Below are positions 18,473 through 27,871 of a stretch of DNA of 64,000 bases, one piece after another. The stretch is from positions 1 to 64,000 of the forward strand of contig JANQJB010000074.1 in NCBI GenBank assembly GCA_028281865.1, written 5' to 3'. Below the pieces are notes generated by a model, which saw only the letters and a list, made by a program, of their open reading frames with translations, was not told where the DNA came from and did no database searches. The DNA is from Marinagarivorans sp. GTDB lineage: Bacteria; Pseudomonadota; Gammaproteobacteria; Pseudomonadales; Cellvibrionaceae. The position numbers and the translations under genes were made by a program. Position 1 is the stretch's first letter; every line of letters begins with the position of its first letter.

Positions 18473-19093
18473 CTAAGTTTCGCAAAAACAACCGCGGCTG
18501 CTCGCACTTATTATATTTAAGTTCTCTCCTCGGGCAATAAGGTTTAGAGCCCATTCGAGCTGATTAACCGAGGAGCTTCCGCAGAATTTCCCGCCAAGGT
18601 GCGGTCCAAAGTAGGCGAGCTCACCACGATTATCAAACAGTGCTGCTGCAGGTGTTGCGGGTAACCATTCCCGCACGTTGACCGTGTTGAATTGAATTAT
18701 TCGATTGACTGCAAACCGGTTTTTTAATTCTTGCCAACTATTTTTTTCTGCATTGGTGACAAGTACTTTTTCGGTGTCGTTAGGCACTAAACGTTTATGT
18801 AAATCAAGAATATAATCGGGCACGCTTTTGCTACAGTCGCAATGAGTATCATGAAAATGCAGAAGAGTCGGGCCCGTATACGACAGTTCATTAAATTGTG
18901 TCTTTATTTTTTGCCCTAGTAATGAGCTGCCGTTTGGAGCTGCAAAAAAAATATCCATTCTACCGTAGCGATCGAAAAGCTCCAGGGGTTGATTAAAGAT
19001 AACAATAAGCAATAATAGGGTTGATATACACCAACCTATTATGAGAACCGAGAGCGTTTTAAGCGGCAAAGCCGTGCGATCTAACTGTTGCAT
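18473..19093 (-). CDS. Membrane-anchored thioredoxin-like protein (possibly DUF6436)
   Basis: 206 residues. One N-terminal membrane helix (about 13-35) is followed by a periplasmic domain with GPTLLHFHDTHCDCSKSVPDY, a thioredoxin-like active-site position with CDC, and a C-terminal GCFCET. The cysteine pairs CXC at both ends are a distinctive layout that I associate with DUF6436 proteins (from memory, unsure). It is probably a redox or metal-binding periplasmic protein. It lies downstream of the GH3 gene on the same strand with a 161-bp gap. Confidence 0.65.
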   Translation of the reverse strand: MQQLDRTALPLKTLSVLIIGWCISTLLLLIVIFNQPLELFDRYGRMDIFFAAPNGSSLLGQKIKTQFNELSYTGPTLLHFHDTHCDCSKSVPDYILDLHKRLVPNDTEKVLVTNAEKNSWQELKNRFAVNRIIQFNTVNVREWLPATPAAALFDNRGELAYFGPHLGGKFCGSSSVNQLEWALNLIARGENLNIISASSRGCFCET

Positions 19094-19254
19094 TAAACTG
19101 TCAATAAGAGGAAAGAAACGTCCTTGGCTTTTACCAGATCACTTTGTTCTCTAAGCATAGCCTAAATTCACGTTCTAAATTTATTAATCCAGCGAGAATT
19201 ATTGTCCGGTTAATAGTATGCAAAATCAAAAAATTAGGTTATGTAAAAATAGAT

Positions 19255-21459
19255 TTAGACAACTTCAAATTTTGTTTTAAGCAAATCGCAGCGTTTTGAA
19301 GATGCTCCAACAAACAGCTCAAATTCACCCGCTTCTACCACATATTCTAAATTTGTATTAACCAAAGCTAAGTCGTTAAATGTAATTTCCAAATCTATTA
19401 TTTTTTGCTCCCCTGCTTGCAGAAAAACGCGTTTAAAAGCGCGTAAATTTAATACTGGGGTTGTGACAGAGCTGACTAAATCATTAACGTACGCTTGCAC
19501 AATTTCAACGCCGTCTAAAGCACCTGAATTCTTAAGTGTTATTGAAAACCTTAGTGTTTCGCCGCTATGCAAAATAGGGTTATGAATGGTAAGTTGACTG
19601 TATTCAAATTGTGTATAGCTAAGTCCCTCGCCAAAGCAAAAAAGTGGTTCTTTAGGAAGGTCGATATAGCGTTCTTCGCCATTGAGAAGTGGTGAATTGG
19701 CGGCGTGCCAGCCCTGATAATGATTGTAGTAAACAGGCAACTGGCCAGCGCTATGAGGGAAAGAAATTGTCAATTTTCCAGATGGATTTAATTGACCAAA
19801 TAACGCTTCAGTGATAGCTATACCGCCTTTGGCGCCGGGGTTAAAGCAACACAGTAGCGCATCTGCATTTTCTTTTATCCAAGATATGGATAATGGTTTT
19901 GACGCGACAAATACCACAATTAATGGTTTTCCCGAATCTTTTATTGCTTTGAGCAACTTCAATTGAGTGGCAGACAAACTTAAATCAGCCCTATCGTGGA
20001 ATTCCCCCAACTGATTTAGCGTATCTCCAACGCAGGCAATTACAACATCGGAACTCTTGGCGGCTTTAACAGCGAGTTCAATTTCATTAAATGTTTCGTC
20101 TTCGCAATCAGCACCTTTGATATAGTTTACGTTTATATTATGTTGTTGCCCGTAGCCCAACAGCGCATTAAAAATAGTTTTTGTAGCTTTTTGGTGGAGA
20201 TCGTCGTTGGTCGCTCCAGCCTGATTTGAACCAAAAGACCAATCGCCTAGTTGAGCGAAAATATCATCTGCATTGGGACCAACTAATAATATATCACGTG
20301 TGTTTTTATTGCTCAGTGGAAGTACGTTATTGTTTTTAAGTAGCGTTATGCTCTGCCTGCTAGCTTCCAATGCGGCTTGCCAATGCGCTATGCATCCGAT
20401 AATTTTTTCTTTTTGCTGTGCCGTAACATAGCGGTTTTTATCGAATAAACCTAGCTTAAATTTGTAACGCAAAATTCTTTTGACTGAACTATCGATAGTG
20501 GTTTCATCGATGCGACCTTCTTTTACCAGGGAGACAGCAGCCTCATAAAATTTGGGTGTCGACATGATCATGTCGTTGCCGGCTTGAATCGCCAAGAAGG
20601 TTGCTTCCTTTATATTTTTTGTAATTCTTTGTTTGCTAACGAGTGTACCGACATTATCCCAATCCGTTACGATAAAACCCTCCATCTTCCATTGCTCTCT
20701 TGGAACTTCGTGCAATAACCAGCGGTTAGCGGAACAAGGAACTCCGTCAATAGCTTGGTATCCAGCCATTAAGCTGGCAACTTTTGCTTCGCTAACTACT
20801 TTTTCAAAAGGCGGTAAAAACAACGCTAACATCTTGCGTTTGGAAACTTCTGCTTCATAGGCGTCCCTTCCTCCGACAGATTCACCGTAACCGGCAAAGT
20901 GTTTGGCACAGGCAAGTATCGAGTTATCGTCTGCAAAATTCTCGCCCTGATAGCCTTGGATCAAGCTTCGTGCAAGTTCGCCGATTAGCCAAGGGTCTTC
21001 ACCAAAAGTCTCATTTACTCGCCCCCAGCGCAAATCGCGAGCGACACATAACACAGGTGAAAAGGTCCAATGTATTCCACAAGCGCGTACCTCGCGGGCG
21101 GTAACTTCACCCATTAATTTGATCAAATCGGGATTCCACGAACACGATATTGCCAGTTGAGACGGAAATACAGTCGCATCGTTTTCGAAACAGTGTCCGT
21201 GAATCGCATCGATACCAAAAATAAGCGGTATACCCAGGCGCGTTTTTTCCGCACGCAGTTGTAGTTCGTTTGGCATATCTTCTGTACAGTGTAGGTAGCT
21301 GCCAATATTCCATTCCTCTAGCTTCTCGCGATCGTGCTCGAATTTAGCTGCGAGCTGCACCATCTGGCCAACTTTTTCTTCGATTGTCATGCGAGAGAGT
21401 AGATCGCTTACTCGGTCTTCAATCGGTGCCTTAGCTTGTTTGTATAGGGGGGTAGTCAT
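19255..21459 (-). CDS. Glycoside hydrolase family 3 beta-glucosidase-type enzyme
   Basis: 734 residues from the ATG at 21459, chosen over a TTG four codons upstream because GAGAAG sits at proper spacing. GH3 N-terminal TIM barrel (about 10-330) with KHFAGYG and the nucleophile Asp in GFIVTDWD (D266). An alpha/beta sandwich domain follows (about 375-590; ILLVGPNADD), and then a fibronectin-III-like C-terminal domain. There is no signal peptide, so it probably acts in the cytoplasm on imported oligosaccharides. Beta-glucosidase is the best guess; beta-xylosidase or glucosaminidase cannot be excluded. Confidence 0.9.
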   Translation of the reverse strand: MTTPLYKQAKAPIEDRVSDLLSRMTIEEKVGQMVQLAAKFEHDREKLEEWNIGSYLHCTEDMPNELQLRAEKTRLGIPLIFGIDAIHGHCFENDATVFPSQLAISCSWNPDLIKLMGEVTAREVRACGIHWTFSPVLCVARDLRWGRVNETFGEDPWLIGELARSLIQGYQGENFADDNSILACAKHFAGYGESVGGRDAYEAEVSKRKMLALFLPPFEKVVSEAKVASLMAGYQAIDGVPCSANRWLLHEVPREQWKMEGFIVTDWDNVGTLVSKQRITKNIKEATFLAIQAGNDMIMSTPKFYEAAVSLVKEGRIDETTIDSSVKRILRYKFKLGLFDKNRYVTAQQKEKIIGCIAHWQAALEASRQSITLLKNNNVLPLSNKNTRDILLVGPNADDIFAQLGDWSFGSNQAGATNDDLHQKATKTIFNALLGYGQQHNINVNYIKGADCEDETFNEIELAVKAAKSSDVVIACVGDTLNQLGEFHDRADLSLSATQLKLLKAIKDSGKPLIVVFVASKPLSISWIKENADALLCCFNPGAKGGIAITEALFGQLNPSGKLTISFPHSAGQLPVYYNHYQGWHAANSPLLNGEERYIDLPKEPLFCFGEGLSYTQFEYSQLTIHNPILHSGETLRFSITLKNSGALDGVEIVQAYVNDLVSSVTTPVLNLRAFKRVFLQAGEQKIIDLEITFNDLALVNTNLEYVVEAGEFELFVGASSKRCDLLKTKFEVV

Positions 21460-21606
21460 TGCACTTCTCAATAAATCTAGTTAGAGCATTATTTATAGAT
21501 AGCTTCATATTTTACGGCAAAGTGTAACGTTCTTGCGGATAATATGTTACCTTGCATAAGCCTGATGGCCTTTGCTCGCTGGCAGGAGTGCGGTTGTAAT
21601 AGTCGC

Positions 21607-21704
21607 AGCTGGAATAGAGCTGGAATAGTAAAGGTAGTTAGAAAAGTATTTGGATAAATAGTTGGAACATAAATAGTTGGAACAATGGTTAGAAAAGTGG
21701 TTGG
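21607..21704. repeat. Nested short direct repeats before the VOC gene
   Basis: AGCTGGAATAG occurs at 21607-21617 and 21618-21628. A 14-bp unit AAATAGTTGGAACA occurs at 21656-21669 and 21671-21684. GTTAGAAAAGT occurs before and after that pair. The last copy leads into the GGAGG ribosome site of the next gene. Confidence 0.7.
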
Positions 21705-21715
21705 AGGCTAGCGTC

Positions 21716-22069
21716 GTGAATGTTCATGAGAAAATTAACTATATAGAGTATCCTTGTCGCAACCTTGAGGCTACACAAAAGTTCTTTAGCGAAGTATTTG
21801 CTTGGTCGTTCGAAAGTTTTGGCCCCGATTATATCGCTTTTTCTAATCAGGGTGTTGACGGTGGATTTTTCCGTAGCGAAAAATGCTCCTTGTCTGAGAG
21901 CGGTAGCGCTTTAACAGTTTTTTATAGCGAAAACCTGGAGAATACTCAAGAAAAAGTATTGACTGCTGGCGGAGAAATTATTCGACCTACATTTTCTTTT
22001 CCCGGTGGCCGTCGTTTTCATTTTCTTGAACCTAGCGGCAACGAATTTTCTGTCTGGTCAGATAAATAA
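21716..22069 (+). CDS. VOC family (glyoxalase/bleomycin-resistance fold) protein
   Basis: 117 residues from the GTG at 21716, which has GGAGG eight bases upstream; the open frame extends further upstream through repeats. The YIEYPCRNLEATQKFFSEVFAW opening and the closing FHFLEPSGNEFSVWS are typical of VOC metal-binding modules. Such proteins are enzymes or binding proteins for small molecules; the substrate here is unknown. Confidence 0.82.
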   Translation: MNVHEKINYIEYPCRNLEATQKFFSEVFAWSFESFGPDYIAFSNQGVDGGFFRSEKCSLSESGSALTVFYSENLENTQEKVLTAGGEIIRPTFSFPGGRRFHFLEPSGNEFSVWSDK

Positions 22070-22158
22070 GCTTTGAGTAGGTGGAAAAGTATATTGGAAG
22101 CCTGAAATTGGTCGAGGTTAATCAGAGCTTCCTATCTCTTAAATGCTAAGGAATATTT

Positions 22159-22743
22159 ATGGACGCACATTTTTTATTTTTTGTAAGACCCTTATTTTTA
22201 TCGCAGTTGAAGCTTTCTAGTTGGTTTCGGCTTTTGGCACAACAAGTTTTTTTATTATTTTTTCTCTGTTTCAGCTGTTTTGTTGATGCAGAAGAAAAAG
22301 GCGCTAATAAAATGACGCAGGCAGAGCTTCATCGTTTAATTGAAAAATACGCCGATAAGGTAAAAATTGACGGTAGCGTGGTTCAGTTTAGCTTTAAAGG
22401 CGTTGATTTGGTGTGCGTATCAGATGCCACAGCCGACCGAATGCGCATTATTAGTCCTATTACTACACTCGAAAATATTGATACGCAGCAACTTGTCATC
22501 GCCATGGCCGCTAACTTTCATTCGCTATTGGACGCCCGCTACGCCATCAGCGATGGCCTTGTTTACGCGGCTTTTATTCATCCCTTAGGCTCGCTTTCGC
22601 GACAGGACTTGGAATCTGCAATACGCCAAGTGGCGCAGGCCAAATTGACATTCGGCACTGAATATTCAAGTGGGGAATTATTTTTTCCCGGCTCTGACTC
22701 GCCGAGCAATACCGATAGCGGCGAATCGGATAACAGTATTTAG
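22159..22743 (+). CDS. Exported protein with possible YbjN/secretion-chaperone-like fold
   Basis: 194 residues. A hydrophobic segment (about 28-44) ends near FVDA and acts as a signal. The mature domain (about 50-165: VQFSFKGVDLVCVSDATADRMRIISPI, then LLDARYAISDGLVYAAFIHPLGSLSRQDLESAIRQV) has the alpha-beta pattern of YbjN or type III secretion chaperone-like proteins (inference). The tail is Ser/Asp-rich. It lies just upstream of flhA but is separated by a dyad and a sigma-54 promoter. Confidence 0.6.
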   Translation: MDAHFLFFVRPLFLSQLKLSSWFRLLAQQVFLLFFLCFSCFVDAEEKGANKMTQAELHRLIEKYADKVKIDGSVVQFSFKGVDLVCVSDATADRMRIISPITTLENIDTQQLVIAMAANFHSLLDARYAISDGLVYAAFIHPLGSLSRQDLESAIRQVAQAKLTFGTEYSSGELFFPGSDSPSNTDSGESDNSI

Positions 22744-22836
22744 CGCTGTTAAAAGAATGGCGTGAGTTTCGGGTTTGTCATTCGACCCGTGAATTCTCAA
22801 TATTCAGAATTAGAATAAATTAATTTCTCTTATTTC

Positions 22837-22867
22837 AATTGGGCTTAAGTTTCAGTTAAGTCCAATT
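22837..22867. repeat. 31-bp dyad upstream of the flhA promoter
   Basis: The arm AATTGGGCTTAA (from 22837, with AATT at 22837-22840) and the arm TTAAGTCCAATT (22856-22867) pair over 12 bp with one G-T wobble and a 7-nt loop. It ends 11 bp before the -24 element of flhA. It may end the upstream gene or be a regulator site. Confidence 0.6.
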
Positions 22868-22876
22868 TAGAGAATC

Positions 22877-22893
22877 TTGGAATATTTCTTGCC
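22877..22893 (+). promoter_or_regulatory. Sigma-54 promoter of flhA
   Basis: TTGGAATATTTCTTGCC: GG at 22879-22880 and GC at 22891-22892 with the required 10-bp spacing; the -12 half TTGC is perfect and the -24 half TGGAAT is partial. It lies 57 bp before the flhA start, matching FleQ/sigma-54 control of flhA known from Pseudomonas. Confidence 0.55.
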
Positions 22894-22949
22894 GACCTTC
22901 TTCGATAGTGTTTTGAGTGTCAAAACACCGGCGATGAGAAGGTAATTTA

Positions 22950-25187
22950 ATGGCAAATTCATTTTTCCAGCAACTGCGTACTGTGCCAGGGTCTTTAAAT
23001 AAGGGCTCAGTCAGTTCAAATCTGCGCTCTTTATGGCGTGGAAATTTAACTATTCCAATATTGCTACTGATGTTATTAGGGATGATGACATTGCCTTTGC
23101 CTCCGTTTCTATTGGATGCTTTTTTCTCCTTTAACATAGCCTTATCAATTGTTGTTTTACTCGTTTGTGTCTATACCCTAAAACCTACTGATTTTGCGGT
23201 TTTCCCAACAATTTTACTTGTCGCTACCTTGTTACGCTTGGCTTTGAATGTAGCGTCTACACGAGTGGTATTGTTAAACGGGCATGAGGGCGGCGATGCT
23301 GCCGGTAAAGTCATCCAAGCTTTTGGTGAAGTCGTTATCGGTGGTAACTATGCCGTCGGTTTGGTTGTTTTTATTATTTTGGTGATCATCAATTTCGTCG
23401 TTGTCACTAAGGGTGCAGGTAGAATTTCTGAGGTTAGCGCTCGCTTTACTTTGGATGCGATGCCCGGAAAACAAATGGCGATTGATGCAGATCTCAATGC
23501 TGGATTAATCAGCCAAGATGAGGCCCGCACACGTCGTGAGGAGGTCTCTAGCGAAGCGGATTTTTACGGTTCAATGGATGGTGCAAGCAAGTTTGTTCGC
23601 GGTGATTCAGTTGCCGGTATTTTAATACTCATAATTAATATTATCGGTGGACTAATCGTTGGCATGAACCAACATGATCTTGAGTTTCAGGACGCTTTAC
23701 AAAAATACGTCCTGCTGACAATTGGTGATGGACTTGTCGCTCAGGTACCGTCGCTGTTACTGTCGGTTGCCGCGGCGATTATGGTAACGCGGGTTAATAG
23801 TTCTGAAGACATGCACAACCAAGTGCTTGGACAAATGTTTACCTCGCCCAAGGCATTAGGGGTAGCAGCGGCGATTCTCTTTATCATGGGCATTGTTCCC
23901 GGAATGCCTCATATTCCTTTTATTAGTTTGGCGGTTATTTGTGCTTTCCTTTCGTACTACATCTACTTTAAGTCACAGCAACCTGAAGTGGTTGATGAAA
24001 GTGAATTGGTTGCAGGGCTCGCTCCGCAAGCGGGTGTAGGTGAGGTCTCAACAGATACTGCTGCACTTCCTTCTGCGCCAGCGCTGGAAAATCAAAGCTC
24101 ACCGACATCGGAGCCAGCTGAGGTATCATGGGACGACGTCACGGCTGTCGATATTCTTGGTTTGGAAGTAGGTTATCGATTAATTCCACTTGTCGATAAA
24201 AATAAAAAAGGAGAATTACTTGGCCGAATAAAGGGCGTACGCAAAAAACTCTCGCAAGATATCGGTTTTCTTGTTCCTCCGGTTCACATTCGCGACAACC
24301 TCGATTTAATGCCGAACACTTATCGAATTACCTTGATGGGTGTTGATATCGGCGAAGGGGAAGTCTTTCCAGATAAATCTATGGCGATTAATCCAGGCCA
24401 AGTATTTGGCTCGCTTGAAGGCAGTGTGACTTTGGATCCCGCTTTTGGATTAGAGGCTATCTGGATAGATGAAGCACAAAAAGATCAGGCGCAGACGCTA
24501 GGGTATACCGTCGTCGATTCGGCTACCGTCGTTGCCACGCATCTCAATCAGATAATTTACAAGCATGTGCATGAACTTCTCGGACATGAAGAAGTTCAGA
24601 AGTGGCTCGAACTACTGGCAGAAAAGTCACCAAAACTTGCTGAAGAACTAGTTCCCAATATGATGTCGATAAATCTTTTACTAAAAGTTCTGCAGAACTT
24701 GCTGCGCGAACAAGTTCCTGTTCGAGATCGTCGAACAATAGCGGAAGCTTTGGCGGCTTGCGGTGAAAAGAACGATAACGTTAATTTGTTAACGAGTCAG
24801 GTTAGGTCGGCACTTGCACGACAGATCGTGCAAACCATTGTTGGTTCGGAGTCGCAAATGTCGGTGATTACGCTCGACCCATCCTTGGAACACTTGTTGC
24901 TTCAGTCACTTCAACAGGCACAAAAAGTTGGCGCTGACGAGGGTTCGTTTATCGAACCGGGGCTTGCAGAGAAGTTAAACCAATCGTTGCTAGAAGCAGC
25001 ACAAAATTTGGAGGCCGCAGGAAAACCCCTTATTTTGTTGGTCGCAGCGCCCATTCGCATGACGTTGGCGCGCTTTGTACGCTACCAAATATCGGATATG
25101 CACGTATTGAGTTACAACGAGGTGCCCGATAACAAACAGATAACGATAGAAGCGACAGTAGGTCGTGATCTGGCGAAAGGTCAATAG
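22950..25187 (+). CDS. flhA: Flagellar export gate protein FlhA
   Basis: 745 residues. Eight membrane helices in the first half form the export gate; the signature GRISEVSARFTLDAMPGKQMAI (FHIPEP family) is seen around residues 150-172. The soluble C-terminal domain (about 390-745) forms the cytoplasmic ring that docks substrates and chaperones such as the FliS and FliT encoded later. It is followed by flhF after 102 bp. flhB, its usual neighbour, is not upstream. The start is chosen at the ATG after GAAGGTAATTTA. Confidence 0.97.
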   Translation: MANSFFQQLRTVPGSLNKGSVSSNLRSLWRGNLTIPILLLMLLGMMTLPLPPFLLDAFFSFNIALSIVVLLVCVYTLKPTDFAVFPTILLVATLLRLALNVASTRVVLLNGHEGGDAAGKVIQAFGEVVIGGNYAVGLVVFIILVIINFVVVTKGAGRISEVSARFTLDAMPGKQMAIDADLNAGLISQDEARTRREEVSSEADFYGSMDGASKFVRGDSVAGILILIINIIGGLIVGMNQHDLEFQDALQKYVLLTIGDGLVAQVPSLLLSVAAAIMVTRVNSSEDMHNQVLGQMFTSPKALGVAAAILFIMGIVPGMPHIPFISLAVICAFLSYYIYFKSQQPEVVDESELVAGLAPQAGVGEVSTDTAALPSAPALENQSSPTSEPAEVSWDDVTAVDILGLEVGYRLIPLVDKNKKGELLGRIKGVRKKLSQDIGFLVPPVHIRDNLDLMPNTYRITLMGVDIGEGEVFPDKSMAINPGQVFGSLEGSVTLDPAFGLEAIWIDEAQKDQAQTLGYTVVDSATVVATHLNQIIYKHVHELLGHEEVQKWLELLAEKSPKLAEELVPNMMSINLLLKVLQNLLREQVPVRDRRTIAEALAACGEKNDNVNLLTSQVRSALARQIVQTIVGSESQMSVITLDPSLEHLLLQSLQQAQKVGADEGSFIEPGLAEKLNQSLLEAAQNLEAAGKPLILLVAAPIRMTLARFVRYQISDMHVLSYNEVPDNKQITIEATVGRDLAKGQ

Positions 25188-25289
25188 AAAATCGGCGAAA
25201 GATAGAATAAACCCGGAAACTTAATTTTAACCGGTAACTTAATGAGTCGACAAATAATTGGCATCAATGAGAGATGAGAGGAAATAACT

Positions 25290-26894
25290 ATGTCGGTAAA
25301 ACGCTTTATTGCTCCTAATATGCATCGAGCATTGGAGCTTGTTAAAGAGGAGATGGGGCCCGACGCTATTATTCTTTCGACTAAACGCTGTGGCGATAAA
25401 GTCGAAATTGTCACTTCCATGGAGCAAGATTTACCGACGCGAAATGCAGAAAAACACCGGAAATTTAAACATCAATTCGATGAGGAACTCGATCATCCTC
25501 TCGCATCTGATGAAGCGTGGCGTCATCAGGATGGCGCACAAAAGGCTATAGAGCAACACGCTGATTACGGTCTTTCGCAAGAAGCGGAAAACTCGGCGAA
25601 ACGATTGGCAAAAGAAATTGAAACAGCACGAGAGCGGATGTTTGCTGCCAATGGAATAAAGCCTGAAGCTTCTGATGCATTAAATTTAGACTCGCAAAAT
25701 AAAAAACAAAACCATATTGCGCGCGTGCATGATCCCATGTCTGATTCAGCATTTGAGTTTTCAAAAAAAGCGACCGTTCATGCATTGAAAAAAGCGCACA
25801 ATCAAGTCAAGCGAGATGAGCAACTTGCGCCGTTAAAAGAACAGGTGGAAGATCACAGCTGGAATTTGCACGACGAGAGACCGGGTGAATGTGATAACAG
25901 CCATGCGCCTTCGTTGGAGGACCAACGCTTGCAAGAGATGCAATTAGAACTTGCACAGTTGCGGCAATTAATGGAGCGGCAACTCTCCGTTCGCGAACAG
26001 CACGCGAGCGATATTCCGGCTTCACAGCTTTCAACCTCACAACTTTCTACTTCACAACTTTCAACTTCGCAAGGCCCAAACTCTGCGAAAAACGTTACTT
26101 CAAATACTTCTCTTATCGGTAATTTACGCGAACTGGGCTTGTCCGAAAACGTTATTGCCAATCTGGTTGAGCGCGTAACGCCCGAGCAAACATTAAATCA
26201 AGCTTGGCGAGTTGTAATGAGTGGCTTGGCAAAGCAAATCGCTACCAATGTCGATGACAAAATAAATCGAGGTGGAATCTACGCATTTGTCGGGCCGACC
26301 GGTGTGGGTAAGACCACGACAATTGCGAAGCTTGCAGCGCGTTACGCTCTCACTCACGGAGCCGACAATATCGCATTGCTGACTACTGATACCTTTCGTA
26401 TAGGTGCTTACGATCAGCTGCGGTCGTTGGGGCGCATATTAAATGTCTCTGTGCATGTGATTGATGATGAAGTGAATTTGTCGAACACGCTAGAACGATT
26501 GCAACATTGCGAATTGGTTCTAATTGATACAGCGGGTTTCAGGCAGGGAGACCCACTTTTGAAACAACAAGACGCTTTGCTATCGAGTAATAAACAGGTC
26601 GAGAGAATTTTTGTGATGGCTGCAAATAGTCAGGCGCAGTGGTTAAAAGCGTCGATCCACGCATACGGTGCCGGTGGCAGCGGTTGTGTGCTAACAAAGC
26701 TAGACGAATCAGCCAGCCTCGGAGAAGCCCTCTCCGTCCTTGCAGAACAATACCTTCCCGTCATGTACGTCACTGATGGTCAAGAAATACCAAATGATAT
26801 TGCGGTGATGTCGAGCCAAAAACTTGTCGCAGAAGCGGTAAAAAGGTTAAAGCGTTTAAAAGCGTCAGAAAAGAATGCTTTAGTCTCTGTTTGA
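25290..26894 (+). CDS. flhF: Polar flagellum placement GTPase FlhF
   Basis: 534 residues, an SRP-type GTPase that marks the pole for flagellar assembly. N-terminal B domain (MSVKRFIAPNMHRALELVKEEMG), a long variable linker (about 60-270), then the NG domain with P-loop GPTGVGKTT, the TTDTFRIGAYDQL motif, DTAGFRQGD and TKLDE. It is about 100 residues longer than the usual Pseudomonas protein (from memory), because of the linker, which also carries a tandem pentapeptide repeat. It precedes fleN, its regulatory partner. Confidence 0.95.
   Translation: MSVKRFIAPNMHRALELVKEEMGPDAIILSTKRCGDKVEIVTSMEQDLPTRNAEKHRKFKHQFDEELDHPLASDEAWRHQDGAQKAIEQHADYGLSQEAENSAKRLAKEIETARERMFAANGIKPEASDALNLDSQNKKQNHIARVHDPMSDSAFEFSKKATVHALKKAHNQVKRDEQLAPLKEQVEDHSWNLHDERPGECDNSHAPSLEDQRLQEMQLELAQLRQLMERQLSVREQHASDIPASQLSTSQLSTSQLSTSQGPNSAKNVTSNTSLIGNLRELGLSENVIANLVERVTPEQTLNQAWRVVMSGLAKQIATNVDDKINRGGIYAFVGPTGVGKTTTIAKLAARYALTHGADNIALLTTDTFRIGAYDQLRSLGRILNVSVHVIDDEVNLSNTLERLQHCELVLIDTAGFRQGDPLLKQQDALLSSNKQVERIFVMAANSQAQWLKASIHAYGAGGSGCVLTKLDESASLGEALSVLAEQYLPVMYVTDGQEIPNDIAVMSSQKLVAEAVKRLKRLKASEKNALVSV
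26022..26066 (+). repeat. Three tandem 15-bp repeats inside flhF
   Basis: Units at 26022-26036, 26037-26051 and 26052-26066 each encode Ser-Gln-Leu-Ser-Thr, followed by a partial fourth (Ser-Gln). They lie in the variable linker between the B and NG domains and keep the frame, so the copy number can change without breaking the gene. Confidence 0.9.
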
Positions 26895-27046
26895 GTCTGG
26901 CTAATCTCCGTTTTTATTTCGCTTGGTATCAAAGCAAGGGTGTATAGGCACAAAAATAGTCGTTGTAAAAAGACCATCTATACTGAAGAAGAAAACGTGT
27001 TCTTGTAACCAAAAAACAGGAATATAAAATAGGGTAGTCGTAATTA

Positions 27047-27871
27047 ATGAGTAGTCGTCCAGTCAAAGTTATCGCGGTTACCGGCGGTAAAGGTGGTGTT
27101 GGTAAAACAAATTTATCGGTAAATTTGGCAATTGGTTTAGCACAATTGCGTCGCCGAGTTGTGTTAATGGATGCAGATCTTGGTTTAGCAAATGTCGACG
27201 TATTGCTTGGACTTACGCCCACACATACGATTGCAGATGTACTTAGCGGAGAAGCTAACCTGCGCTCAGTGCTTTTAAATGGTCCCGCCGGTGTTAAAGT
27301 TGTTCCTGCATCCTCCGGTGTTCAACAAATGGCGTCTCTATCTGCGCAAGAGCACGCAGCTATTATTCACGCGTTTAGTGATATTGGTGATCAACTTGAC
27401 GCATTGGTAATTGACACTGCAGCAGGAATATCAGAACTTGTCGTGAGTTTTGTACGCGCAGCACAGGAAATTGTGCTGGTCGTCTGTGATGAGCCCTCCT
27501 CAATTACTGATGCTTACGCGCTTATTAAAGTTATGAATAAGCAGTATGGCGTCGAGCGTTTTCGTGTAGTTGCTAATATGACGAGGACTAACCAGGAAGG
27601 CATTAATTTATTTAATAAGTTAACGGCTGTCTGCGATCGATTCCTCGACGTTACATTGCAATTTTTAGGGCCAATTCCTTTTGATGAAAATGTGCGTAAG
27701 GCAATTCAAAAACGCAAAGCTTTACTTGAATATGCTCCGCGTTGTCGTGCTGCGCAAGCGATTAATGCCATCGCAAAAAAAGTCGATCAACTCCCGGTAA
27801 GTCAAACCGCCCGAGGTCATCTTGAATTCTTTTTTGAACGTTTGTTGGCGACAGCAAATGGTGACTTGTGA
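27047..27871 (+). CDS. fleN: Flagellar number regulator FleN (FlhG, MinD-like ATPase)
   Basis: 274 residues. MinD/ParA-type ATPase with the deviant Walker A KGGVGKTN near residue 15, DADLGLANVD, and DTAAGIS. It limits flagellar number, acting with FlhF and on FleQ (family knowledge). It lies 152 bp after flhF; its stop overlaps the start of fliA by four bases, so the two are translationally linked. Confidence 0.96.
   Translation: MSSRPVKVIAVTGGKGGVGKTNLSVNLAIGLAQLRRRVVLMDADLGLANVDVLLGLTPTHTIADVLSGEANLRSVLLNGPAGVKVVPASSGVQQMASLSAQEHAAIIHAFSDIGDQLDALVIDTAAGISELVVSFVRAAQEIVLVVCDEPSSITDAYALIKVMNKQYGVERFRVVANMTRTNQEGINLFNKLTAVCDRFLDVTLQFLGPIPFDENVRKAIQKRKALLEYAPRCRAAQAINAIAKKVDQLPVSQTARGHLEFFFERLLATANGDL

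Noticed and set aside
22345-22360. GCCGATAA resembling a sigma-28 -10 element
   Set aside because: It lies within the coding region at 22159-22743 and has no TAAA element at the right distance.
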